A DNA stretch of 19,515 nucleotides from JAQGMV01 sp035525455 (GTDB lineage Bacteria > Pseudomonadota > Gammaproteobacteria > Burkholderiales > SG8-41). Location: assembly GCA_035525455.1 (NCBI GenBank), contig DATLEF010000065.1, positions 1 through 19,515 of the forward strand, in the 5' to 3' direction. Positions 7,485 to 15,234 of this stretch are shown here, piece after piece (position 1 is the stretch's first letter; every line of letters begins with the position of its first letter). The position numbers and the translations under genes are program-made. A model generated the notes under the pieces. That model was not told the origin of the DNA. It did not search any database and worked only from the letters and a program-made list of their open reading frames with translations.

Positions 7485-8315
7485 TCAGCTGTCGAGCTTG
7501 TAGCTCGGCAGTGCGGCTGTTCGTAACCGACTGTCCACCTCGGTCACGCCGCGCAGCGCGCCCACGACTTCGATCGCATCGCGCTCCTCGAGCCCGGCTT
7601 CCAGAATGCCCGCAAGCACAATACGTCCATCCGCCGCTTCGACCGTCACATTCATCTTCGAGGTGCGCGAGTCCTGCCTGAGCGCGGCACGCACGTGGTT
7701 TTTCAGCGCGAGATCCGCAAAGATACGCGTCGATTCGGGCGTTTCCTGGAACTGCGGCTGAGCCAGCACGGAAGCGATCTTCTCCGCGCACTCATCGACC
7801 GAGAGGCGCTCGGTATTCAGCACGAGATCGTAGTTCTCGGACTGCTGCCAGTCGACGCCGAAATGGCGGCGCGTGATCGCGGCGTGCGCTTCTTCGGAGT
7901 GGCGGATCTCGGCTTCGACGAACTCGCGGTCGTCGGTGTTGAGCCTTTGCATCATGCGCGCTACACGCGTGTCGAAAGGCGCGCACACGCGCACACATAC
8001 GACATGCGGTATCGGCCGCAGCAGGTGCACGGCGCCCCAGCCGTGCAGCACGCCCACGCTTCCGTTTTCGATGAGCCTGAAGATTTCGTCGGCGGTATAG
8101 ATCGCGAGACTGGTCCTGTCCGTGGTCATCCGCTCCCAGATGCCCGCTTTGCCTTCGAGAAAGCGGATGACGTGGCTTTTACGGAGCCGCATCTTGTCGG
8201 CGAGCGCGCCAATGATCTCGTGGTGCACGATCTCTCTGCCGAGGCGCTGAGAAAGTCGTGACGCGACCTCGGTGCCGAGCGAGCCCATTTCACGCGTCAT
8301 CGCAACCAGCGGCAT
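7485..8315 (-). CDS. Cytidylate-kinase-like protein with C-terminal BON domain
   Basis: 276 residues from ATG at 8315. I trimmed 40 codons from the longest frame because GGAGG sits 4 bases before this ATG and the family motif starts right after it. Residues 1-190 match the cytidylate-kinase-like family: TREMGSLGTEVASRLSQRLG replaces a classical P-loop, followed by HHEIIGALAD, VLHGWGAVHLL, and VRVCAPFDTRVARMMQRL. No canonical GxxGxGKS is present, as in that family, so nucleotide kinase activity is unproven. Residues about 197-268 form a BON domain (NVTVEAADGRIVLAGILEA, then VVGALRGVTEVDSRL), a module usually found in envelope or lipid-binding proteins. No signal peptide is seen. It is transcribed alone, convergent with the tRNA and divergent from mutY. 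It is not the core cmk gene. Confidence 0.8.
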   Translation of the reverse strand: MPLVAMTREMGSLGTEVASRLSQRLGREIVHHEIIGALADKMRLRKSHVIRFLEGKAGIWERMTTDRTSLAIYTADEIFRLIENGSVGVLHGWGAVHLLRPIPHVVCVRVCAPFDTRVARMMQRLNTDDREFVEAEIRHSEEAHAAITRRHFGVDWQQSENYDLVLNTERLSVDECAEKIASVLAQPQFQETPESTRIFADLALKNHVRAALRQDSRTSKMNVTVEAADGRIVLAGILEAGLEERDAIEVVGALRGVTEVDSRLRTAALPSYKLDS

Positions 8316-8317
8316 AG

Positions 8318-8324
8318 CCCCTCC
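8318..8324 (-). promoter_or_regulatory. Strong ribosome binding site that fixes the kinase-like start
   Basis: On the minus strand this reads GGAGGGG, with its GGAGG core ending four bases before the ATG at 8315. It is one of the best Shine-Dalgarno sequences in the window and is the reason to reject the in-frame upstream start at 8435. Confidence 0.8.
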
Positions 8325-8458
8325 GTGTTGGTCTTCAGTAGCGGGATGACTAAAGCTTAGCAAAAACACGCTGCCCGGACATGGCCATTGCGCCCCCAAT
8401 GCCATCAACTGCTGGGACACCGGAGAGTCGAGCACGCTTTCGTGCGGTCGCGCCGCGT

Positions 8459-8464
8459 TAGAAT
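8459..8464 (+). promoter_or_regulatory. Possible -10 element before the mutY transcription unit
   Basis: TAGAAT matches the sigma70 -10 consensus at five of six positions. The expected start site, seven bases downstream, is the A of the ATG at 8471, which opens a 31-codon ORF ending at mutY. No good -35 is found 16-18 bases upstream (GCTTTC at 17), so this is a weak prediction. Confidence 0.3.
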
Positions 8465-8470
8465 CGGTGC

Positions 8471-8566
8471 ATGACGAGGCGCCCTGAGGCCGCCGTCAGA
8501 ATCGGCGTGCTTCGCGCCGCAGGCGTCAAGGCCAGCAACGTGCACCTGGTGGTTAAGAGTCCCTAA
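8471..8566 (+). CDS. Possible 31-residue leader peptide abutting mutY
   Basis: ATG at 8471 opens a 31-codon frame (MTRRPEAAVRIGVLRAAGVK, then ASNVHLVVKSP) whose TAA ends directly before the ATG of mutY, giving TAAATG. A -10-like TAGAAT lies so that transcription could begin at this ATG, making it leaderless. No family is recognised and no Shine-Dalgarno precedes it. It could be a leader peptide that couples translation into mutY, which itself lacks a strong ribosome site, or only a chance frame in the 5' untranslated region. Confidence 0.3.
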   Translation: MTRRPEAAVRIGVLRAAGVKASNVHLVVKSP

Positions 8567-9634
<1,068 letters not shown>

Positions 9635-9635
9635 C

Positions 9636-10412
9636 GTGACTCAACCCGCACTCACCGAGTGGAGCGACATCAGCGCCTGGCGCAAGGTGAAGCGCGCCGA
9701 GCTTGTGCAACTGCGCGGGGCGTCGGATCCGCTCGCGCGCAAAGACTGGAACGAGCGCATCACTCGCAATCTACTCGACGGCTTCGAGATCCCCGCGGAG
9801 GCGACCGTAGGCATTTGCTGGCCATTCAAAGGCGAGTTCGACGCGCGGCACGCGTTGAAACGCTGGCGCGAACAAGGGGCGCTGGCTGCGCTACCCGAAG
9901 TCGTGCAACCGAGAGCGCCTTTGCAGTTCAGGCAGTGGTGGCCGGGCGCGCCGATGCGTGCCGGCGTATACGACATCCCGGTTCCGGACGGGACCGAAGT
10001 GCTCCTACCCGACGTCGCGATCGTGCCGATGAACGGTTTCGACGGACGCGGCTATCGGCTGGGCTACGGCGGCGGCTTTTTCGACCGGACGCTGGACGCG
10101 TGCGGGCGGCGCATGATCGCGATCGGCGTCGCCTACGAGATCCTGCGTCTGGAAACGATCTATCCGCAGGCGCACGATGTGCCGATGGATTTCGTTCTCA
10201 CCGAAGCCGGCATTTACGCCGCGGGCGGCGACGCTCTGCGGCATATCGATACCGTGGAGAGCCGGCTGCGCTTCTCGCGCCTCGTGCTCGCGAAACGCTT
10301 GCCGCGCTCGCGCTATGCGAACGGCACGTACAGCTCGCCTGCCTGCTATGCAGCCGATTTTCCCGGCTATTGGGGAGAGGACGCCGGCGAGAAGGATGGC
10401 GTCAAGAAATAG
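9636..10412 (+). CDS. fau: 5-formyltetrahydrofolate cyclo-ligase with C-terminal extension
   Basis: 258 residues from GTG at 9636, one base after mutY. The enzyme (5,10-methenyltetrahydrofolate synthetase, YgfA/Fau family) converts 5-formyl-THF to 5,10-methenyl-THF with ATP, returning a storage folate to the one-carbon pool. Family features are the basic N-terminal helix WRKVKRAELVQLR, the substrate segment WPFKGEFD (62-69), and the signature FDGRGYRLGYGGGFFDRTL (135-153) that binds ATP. HDVPMDFVLTEAGIY (180-194) ends the usual fold. Residues 195-258 are additional: a basic helix-like part (SRLRFSRLVLAKRLPRSRY) and a tail with SSPACYAADFPGYWGE. I cannot assign this tail. The DNA stays GC-rich and in frame through it, so it is not a frameshift artefact. 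Confidence 0.9.
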   Translation: MTQPALTEWSDISAWRKVKRAELVQLRGASDPLARKDWNERITRNLLDGFEIPAEATVGICWPFKGEFDARHALKRWREQGALAALPEVVQPRAPLQFRQWWPGAPMRAGVYDIPVPDGTEVLLPDVAIVPMNGFDGRGYRLGYGGGFFDRTLDACGRRMIAIGVAYEILRLETIYPQAHDVPMDFVLTEAGIYAAGGDALRHIDTVESRLRFSRLVLAKRLPRSRYANGTYSSPACYAADFPGYWGEDAGEKDGVKK

Positions 10413-10427
10413 CGCGGCGTCGGCTCG

Positions 10428-10439
10428 GCACGTACGTGC
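10428..10439. other. Perfect 12-bp palindrome between convergent genes
   Basis: GCACGTACGTGC reads the same on both strands and lies in the 33-bp gap between the ends of the cyclo-ligase gene and the LON-domain gene. It has no loop and no T-tract, so it does not look like a terminator. It may be a protein-binding site or chance. Confidence 0.4.
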
Positions 10440-10445
10440 ATGGCT

Positions 10446-11045
10446 TCAAGTCGTCGCGTCATCGCCGTCGACGAGACCTTTTTCCGTGAGTACCGCGCGC
10501 AGCTCTGCGAGGCGCTCCCCCGCGTCCTGCATTTCGAGCAGGTGTTGTTTGACGCGCATCTCAAGCGGAAGGATTTCGGCGAGCCGGAAGCCCACCCACG
10601 AGGCATCATCGAGCTCGAGCGGCTGCGGAAAATGTGCCGCGCCGACGCGATCGATAACAGCCTTCAACACGTTGCGACAGGCAGCGTCGACATGCGCTGC
10701 GGGCGTATCCGGCGGGATACGCTCGATCGAAGCCGACATGAGACCATTCGCTGCGATTTCGGTCTCGAGGAGCCTGAAGCGCTCGCCGCCCCGTGCGGTA
10801 AGCTGGAACAGCCCGAGCTGCGGCATGTCCCAGACTTCGATCGCCGCGAGGCAGCCGATGCGTTCCGGTACCGCAGGCGCACCGACTTCGCGCCCTTCCC
10901 TGATGAGGCAGATACCGAACGGCCGGTTGTCGCGCAGGCACACTTTGGTCATTTCGAGGTAGCGCTGCTCGAAGATCTTCAACTGCACGGTGCCGCCCGG
11001 ATAGACGACCGTCCCCAGGGGAAATATGAAATGCGCCTCGCTCAC
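10446..11045 (-). CDS. LON-substrate-binding-domain protein (Lon N-domain only)
   Basis: 199 residues from GTG at 11045, whose codon overlaps the rapZ stop by 4 bp (GTGA). The longer open frame reaching 11339 is the shadow of rapZ. The protein begins HFIFPLGTVVYPGGTVQLKIFEQRYL, the typical opening of the Lon N-terminal domain, followed by FGICLIREGREVG, GCLAAIEVWDM and ERFRLLET strands, and a helical C-terminal half (RLAEILPLEMRVKQHLLEMQDAGERLAELRAVL). There is no AAA+ ATPase and no Ser-Lys protease domain, so it is a stand-alone LON domain and not a protease. Such proteins are widespread and poorly understood. Its place as last gene after rapZ, translationally coupled, suggests co-expression with the PTS-Ntr cluster. 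Function unknown. Confidence 0.85.
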   Translation of the reverse strand: MSEAHFIFPLGTVVYPGGTVQLKIFEQRYLEMTKVCLRDNRPFGICLIREGREVGAPAVPERIGCLAAIEVWDMPQLGLFQLTARGGERFRLLETEIAANGLMSASIERIPPDTPAAHVDAACRNVLKAVIDRVGAAHFPQPLELDDASWVGFRLAEILPLEMRVKQHLLEMQDAGERLAELRAVLTEKGLVDGDDATT

Positions 11046-11887
11046 GTGCTCGGCAATTCGCGATGCCGCAGGAGCACGCGCGCGTGACGCTCGCGGAAAT
11101 AGCTCGCGAGAGCCTCGGCCAGATACACCGAGCGGTGACGCCCGCCGGTGCAGCCGATCGCAACCGTAAGATAACTGCGGCTGTCGCGGTCGAAGCACGG
11201 CAGCCATTCGGCGACGAAGCGCTTGATGTCCTGTAGCATTTTCTGCACACCCGGATCGGCCGTGCAGAATTCCACGACCGGGCGATCGATACCGGTGTAA
11301 GGCCGCAGCTGCGGATCGTAGTGAGGATTGGGCAGACACCGCACGTCGAACACCATGTCGGTGTCGAGCGGAATGCCATGCTTGTACGCGAACGACTGGA
11401 AAAGAAGCGTGAGCCCCGCGGCGGGCACCTGCACGAACTCGCGCACCCAGCTGCGCAGGACATTCGGCCTCAACTCGCTCGTATCGACGTGGTGCGAGAG
11501 CGCTGCAATGTCTTCGAGCAGCTCGCGTTCGAGCGCGATCGCTTCCGGGAGCGTGCGCCGGCCGTCGCCGAGCGGGTGCCGGCGCCGCGTCTCCGAGAAG
11601 CGCTGGATCAGCGTATCGTCCTTGGCGTCGAGGAACAGGATTTTCACGTCCGTGCCGGCGCCGCGCAGCGATTGAAGATGCTGAGGCAGCGCGTCCAGCG
11701 CTTCACCGCTTCTCACGTCCATGCTGAGCGCAACGCGCGAATAGCCGGCGCGAGCGAGGAACGCGACCAACTCCGGCAGGAGCTTCACCGGCAGGTTGTC
11801 GACGCAGTAATACCCCGCGTCCTCGAGCGCGTTCAGCGCGACGCTTTTTCCCGAACCCGAGAGGCCGGTTATGAGAACGAGCTCCAT
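11042..11887 (-). CDS. rapZ: RapZ nucleotide-binding protein (YvcJ/YhbJ family)
   Basis: 281 residues. The N-terminal P-loop domain has Walker A GLSGSGKS (8-15) and the Walker-B-like CVDNLP (28-33). The C-terminal domain has the family block DVRCLPNPHYDPQLRPYTG (181-199) and GCTGGRHRSVYLAE (245-258). In E. coli RapZ binds the small RNA GlmZ and presents it to RNase E, controlling amino-sugar synthesis; in other bacteria the family's role is less clear. The tail here ends VLLRHRELPST and lacks the lysine/arginine-rich end needed for RNA binding in E. coli. It lies 12 bp after hprK in the PTS-Ntr cluster and overlaps the LON-domain gene by 4 bp. Family membership is certain; the RNA-adaptor role should not be assumed. 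Confidence 0.95.
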   Translation of the reverse strand: MELVLITGLSGSGKSVALNALEDAGYYCVDNLPVKLLPELVAFLARAGYSRVALSMDVRSGEALDALPQHLQSLRGAGTDVKILFLDAKDDTLIQRFSETRRRHPLGDGRRTLPEAIALERELLEDIAALSHHVDTSELRPNVLRSWVREFVQVPAAGLTLLFQSFAYKHGIPLDTDMVFDVRCLPNPHYDPQLRPYTGIDRPVVEFCTADPGVQKMLQDIKRFVAEWLPCFDRDSRSYLTVAIGCTGGRHRSVYLAEALASYFRERHARVLLRHRELPST

Positions 11888-11899
11888 GCGGTATAACCC

Positions 11900-12844
11900 T
11901 CAGGTCTCCTTGTCGCGTCCCATCTCCTGCGATTGCCGCGCGATGAACTCCGATGTGCTGTCGATGCCGCGGAGCTGGAGCACGCGATTGCGCACCGCCG
12001 CTTCGGTCAGTACGGCAAGGTTACGTCCGGCGGCGACCGGGATCGTCACTTTGCAGATACTGATGCCCATCAATTCCTCGAAGCCGGGCCGCAGCGGCAG
12101 ACGCTCGATGGGCGTGTGATCGGGTCCCGGGCGCTCGAGATGCACGATCAGGCTCAGATTCTTGCGCGGCCGCAGCGCAGCTTCGCCGAATACGGTGCGG
12201 ATATTGAGCACGCCCAGCCCGCGCACCTCCAGAAAATCACGCAGAAGCCCTGGGCAGCGGCCTTCGAGCGTGTCCGGCCCCACGCGGTAGAACTCGATCA
12301 CGTCGTCCGCGATGAGGCCGCTGCCGCGGCTGATGAGCTCGAGCGCAAGCTCGCTCTTGCCCACGCCCGATGCGCCGGTGATGAGCACGCCCATCCCGAG
12401 CACGTCGAGAAAGACGCCGTGCGACGTCGCCGACTCCGCGAGCGCGCGGGCAAGATAGGGCCGCAGTATCCACATGAGCTCGACGCTCGGCACCGGCGAG
12501 CGAAAAAGCGGCGTTGCTGTAGTTTCGGCGACGGCGGACAGCGTCTCCGGTATCGAATCGATTCCCGCCACGATGAAGCATGCGAGATCGCGGGTCGCGA
12601 TTTCGTCGAGTGTCGCGCGGCAGAGCGCCGCATCGAGTCGGCTCAGATACTCGACCTCGGTCGAACCGAGCACCTGGATCCAGTTCGGATGGATGAAATT
12701 GAGATGGCCGATGAGGCCCTTGGTCGAGCCCTTGATGAGCTCGCTGCTGAGATTCCTGCCGCTGCCCGCGCGGCCCGCCACCCAGGTGAGCTTGAGCTTC
12801 TCGCTGGTGTCCTCAAAGAACCGAGCTATGCTGAGTTGTGGCAT
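11900..12844 (-). CDS. hprK: HPr kinase/phosphorylase
   Basis: 314 residues. This bifunctional enzyme phosphorylates and dephosphorylates a serine of HPr, adjusting phosphotransferase signalling. The N-terminal regulatory domain (1-130) begins MPQLSIARFFEDTSEKLKLT. The catalytic domain has H142 in SHGVFLDVLG, Walker A GASGVGKS (157-164), LIADDVIEF (177-185) and the HprK signature EVRGLGVLNI (206-215). The start ATG lies inside ptsN, a 32-bp overlap in another frame, with no Shine-Dalgarno, so it is probably translated through coupling. In proteobacteria hprK sits with ptsN and the enzyme acts on the nitrogen-related PTS; ptsH itself is not in this window. Confidence 0.96.
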   Translation of the reverse strand: MPQLSIARFFEDTSEKLKLTWVAGRAGSGRNLSSELIKGSTKGLIGHLNFIHPNWIQVLGSTEVEYLSRLDAALCRATLDEIATRDLACFIVAGIDSIPETLSAVAETTATPLFRSPVPSVELMWILRPYLARALAESATSHGVFLDVLGMGVLITGASGVGKSELALELISRGSGLIADDVIEFYRVGPDTLEGRCPGLLRDFLEVRGLGVLNIRTVFGEAALRPRKNLSLIVHLERPGPDHTPIERLPLRPGFEELMGISICKVTIPVAAGRNLAVLTEAAVRNRVLQLRGIDSTSEFIARQSQEMGRDKET

Positions 12845-13298
12845 GAGGTTGCCATTGCGTAATGAGCCGGTGCAGCTCGGATGCGGTGGGCGCCGCCAGC
12901 AGCTTCTCGCGAAAAGCCTTCTCGCTGAACATCTGGGCGAGCTCGGAGAGTATCTGCAGATGCATGTCAGTCGCGCGGTCGGGCACGAGGAGCACGAAAA
13001 TAATACTTACGTTCTGCCCATCGGGGGCATCGAAAGGAATCGGCTGCCGCATGCGCATCACGGCCCCCACGGCGTCCTTGAGGTCCCGGATGCGGCCGTG
13101 CGGAATCGCGATGCCCTGCCCGAGTCCCGTCGAGCCCAGCTTCTCGCGCGCGAACAGGCTGTCGAAGACCTGACTGCGCGCTATGTGGTTGTTGTTCTCG
13201 AAGATCAGCCCGACCTGCTCGAAAACGCGTTTCTTGCTCGAGACATCGAGGTCGATGACGACATTGGTCTCGGGCAGCAGTTGTGATATCAAATTCAT
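12813..13298 (-). CDS. ptsN: PTS-Ntr EIIA component PtsN
   Basis: 161 residues, the usual length of EIIA-Ntr. The phosphorylatable histidine is H67 in LGQGIAIPHGRI (59-70). Other family features are REKLGSTGLG before it and FVLLVPDRATDMHLQILSELAQMF (101-124). It receives phosphate from NPr/HPr and acts as a regulatory output (potassium transport, sigma54-linked and nitrogen responses in studied species), not as a sugar transporter. It follows hpf by 46 bp and its 3' end overlaps hprK by 32 bp. The start is ATG at 13298 with only a weak GAG upstream. Confidence 0.96.
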   Translation of the reverse strand: MNLISQLLPETNVVIDLDVSSKKRVFEQVGLIFENNNHIARSQVFDSLFAREKLGSTGLGQGIAIPHGRIRDLKDAVGAVMRMRQPIPFDAPDGQNVSIIFVLLVPDRATDMHLQILSELAQMFSEKAFREKLLAAPTASELHRLITQWQPHATTQHSSVL

Positions 13299-13344
13299 TT
13301 CGATCGCTCTGGAAACGCCGGGGATGGGCTTGGGCTCGCTCTGG

Positions 13345-13671
13345 CTACTTCGCGGCCTGGTGCTTTATGGGCGCGCCATCGTGGCGTTGCGCGAGGTTCT
13401 TTTCCTTATGCTTGAGTATCGTGCGGTCGAGCTTGTCGATGAGCCCGTCAATCGCCGCGTACATGTCGTCGGCGGAGCTTTCACAGAAAATGTCCTTGCC
13501 CCGCACGTGTATCGTGGCTTCGGCCTTGTGCTGCAGCTTCTCGACCGACATGATCACGTTGACGTCGATCACATGATCGAAGTGGTGGGTGATGCGCTGC
13601 AGCTTGCTGAAGATATAGTCGCGGATCGCCGGCGTGATCGGAAGTTGGTGCCCGGTGACTTGAAGATTCAT
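13345..13671 (-). CDS. hpf: Ribosome hibernation promoting factor, short form
   Basis: 108 residues matching HPF/YhbH (sigma54 modulation protein). It begins MNLQVTGHQLPITPAIRDYI, then KLQRITHHFDHVIDVNVIMS, HKAEATIHVRGKDIF and DDMYAAIDGLIDKLDRTILKHKEK, giving the beta-alpha-beta-beta-beta-alpha fold that blocks the decoding centre of idle ribosomes. The C-terminal dimerisation domain of the long form is absent, so it is the short type. A clear AAGGAG lies six bases before the ATG, stronger than at most genes of this cluster, in a 55-bp gap after rpoN. Its place between rpoN and ptsN is the standard proteobacterial arrangement. Confidence 0.95.
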   Translation of the reverse strand: MNLQVTGHQLPITPAIRDYIFSKLQRITHHFDHVIDVNVIMSVEKLQHKAEATIHVRGKDIFCESSADDMYAAIDGLIDKLDRTILKHKEKNLAQRHDGAPIKHQAAK

Positions 13672-13677
13672 GCAGCA

Positions 13678-13683
13678 CTCCTT
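13678..13683 (-). promoter_or_regulatory. Ribosome binding site of hpf
   Basis: AAGGAG on the minus strand, six bases before the ATG at 13671. It stands out in a cluster where most genes rely on overlaps or weak sites, and suggests hpf is made at a higher rate than its neighbours. Confidence 0.7.
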
Positions 13684-13726
13684 TTGAGTCTATGACGCGA
13701 TTGCATACGTACGAGCCACCGGCGCT

Positions 13727-15163
13727 TTAGAGTGTCTTGCGCAGGTTGACCGGCAGGATCTGCATCGACTCGCGGTACTTCGCCACGGTACGGCGCGCGA
13801 CGACGATGCCCTGCTGGCTGAGAATTTCCGAGAGCTGGCTGTCGCTCAGGGGCTTGCGGGAATTCTCCGCGCCCACGAGCTGCTTGATCAGCGCGCGTAT
13901 CGCCGTGCTCGAGGCCGATCCGCCGCTTTCGGTGGTGACATGGCTGCCGAAAAAATACTTCAGCTCGAAAATCCCGCGCGGCGTGCGCATGAATTTCTGC
14001 GTCGTGACGCGCGACACGGTCGACTCGTGAAGGTCCAGCGCTTCGGCGATTTCACGCAGTACCAGCGGGCGCATCGCGACTTCGCCGTGCTCGAAGAAGT
14101 GCCGCTGGCGGTCTACGATCGCCTGCGCGACGCGCAGTATGGTGTCGAAGCGCTGCTGCACGTTCTTGATGAGCCATTTCGCTTCCTGCAGCTGGCTCGA
14201 GAGCTGCTGCGCGCCGGCACTGCGGGCGCGAGAGAGTATGTCCGCGTACAGACGGTTGATTCGGAGCTTCGGCATCGCTTCCGGATTGAGTGCAGCGAGC
14301 CACACGCCTTTCACCTTGCGCACGATCACGTCCGGCACGACATAGCGCGTATCGTCGGATACGTACTCGCGGCCCGGACGCGGGTTGAGACTGATGATGA
14401 GCTTCTGCACGCCGCGCAGCGTCGTATCGTCGCAGCGCAGGGCCTTCTTCAGCCGTGCGAAGTCGCGCGAAGCCAGCGCGTCGAGATGCTGGCGCACGAC
14501 GTCGAGCGCTTCGCTGCGGTACGCCGTCGATTCGCTCAGCGCCGCCAGCTGCAGGCACAGGCACTCGCCGAGATTGCGCGCGCCGACGCCGGTTGGCTCG
14601 AGGTGCTGCAGGTGCTTCAGCGCGATCTGCAGCTCTTCGGGCTCGACAGCGAGCTCTGCGGGCAGCATTTCGTGAATTTCAGCGAGATCCTGGGAAAGAT
14701 AGCCATCCTCGTTCAGGGTTTCGATGAGCAAGGTGACGAGCGTGCGATCGCGCTCCTCCAGCTTCATGAGAGAGAGCTGACTGATGAGATGGTCGCGCAG
14801 CGTCGGGTTTTCGGCCGCGAGCTGCGGATAATCGTCGTCGTCCCCATCGTCGCGGCCGCCGCTGCCGTACGGCGCGTCAGACAGCGTGGTGAAAATATCC
14901 CCCTCGCTCGGCGCGGACGCCTCTTCGGCAGGGTTCGTAGCGACTTCGGATACAGGTTCGGTCGCGCCCACGCTGTTCAATGCTGCTGGAACCAGTGCCG
15001 GATCGGCGCCCTCATCCCGCTCGAGCAGCGGATTCTCCTGCAGGAAACGCTCGAGCTCCTGATTGAGCTCCAGCGTCGAGAGCTGAAGCAACCGTATCGA
15101 TTGCTGCAGCTGAGGAGTGAGGGTGAGGTGCTGGGATAACCGGAGTTGGAGAGAGTGCTTCAT
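13727..15163 (-). CDS. rpoN: RNA polymerase sigma54 factor
   Basis: 478 residues. Region I (1-48) is the glutamine/leucine-rich activator-responsive part (MKHSLQLRLSQHLTLTPQLQ onward). Region II (about 50-115) is variable and acidic, ending in GGRDDGDDDDY. The core-binding domain follows (ENPTLRDHLISQLSLMKL, HLEPTGVGARNLGECL). A helix-turn-helix lies near 366-390 (LVLREIAEALDLHESTVSRV). The RpoN box ARRTVAKYRE (456-465) recognises the -24 promoter element. It directs transcription of activator-dependent genes, often including pili and nitrogen genes. The start is the canonical MK-SLQLRLSQ even though no good Shine-Dalgarno is seen. It follows lptB by 71 bp. Confidence 0.98.
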   Translation of the reverse strand: MKHSLQLRLSQHLTLTPQLQQSIRLLQLSTLELNQELERFLQENPLLERDEGADPALVPAALNSVGATEPVSEVATNPAEEASAPSEGDIFTTLSDAPYGSGGRDDGDDDDYPQLAAENPTLRDHLISQLSLMKLEERDRTLVTLLIETLNEDGYLSQDLAEIHEMLPAELAVEPEELQIALKHLQHLEPTGVGARNLGECLCLQLAALSESTAYRSEALDVVRQHLDALASRDFARLKKALRCDDTTLRGVQKLIISLNPRPGREYVSDDTRYVVPDVIVRKVKGVWLAALNPEAMPKLRINRLYADILSRARSAGAQQLSSQLQEAKWLIKNVQQRFDTILRVAQAIVDRQRHFFEHGEVAMRPLVLREIAEALDLHESTVSRVTTQKFMRTPRGIFELKYFFGSHVTTESGGSASSTAIRALIKQLVGAENSRKPLSDSQLSEILSQQGIVVARRTVAKYRESMQILPVNLRKTL

Positions 15164-15234
15164 GCGTGGTGGAAGTTGCGCGCCGGCGCTGCTTCCCGCG
15201 GGGGCTCGACATCGGGCTCTCGCACGGGAGGCAT

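Noticed and set aside
7372..7791. Minus-strand ORF ending in DGNRTHVLSLGSYFPTIG
   Set aside because: Also a read-through of the antisense of tRNA-Gly in another frame, and its other part shadows the kinase-like gene.
8316..8435. 40-codon N-terminal extension of the kinase-like gene
   Set aside because: The strong GGAGG before ATG 8315 lies inside this extension, and family similarity begins at 8315.
11046..11339. Upstream part of the LON-domain reading frame
   Set aside because: Lies wholly within rapZ in another frame and has no LON similarity; the GTG at 11045 gives the canonical protein.
13940..15139. 399-codon plus-strand ORF
   Set aside because: Antisense shadow of rpoN, which has complete domain structure on the other strand.
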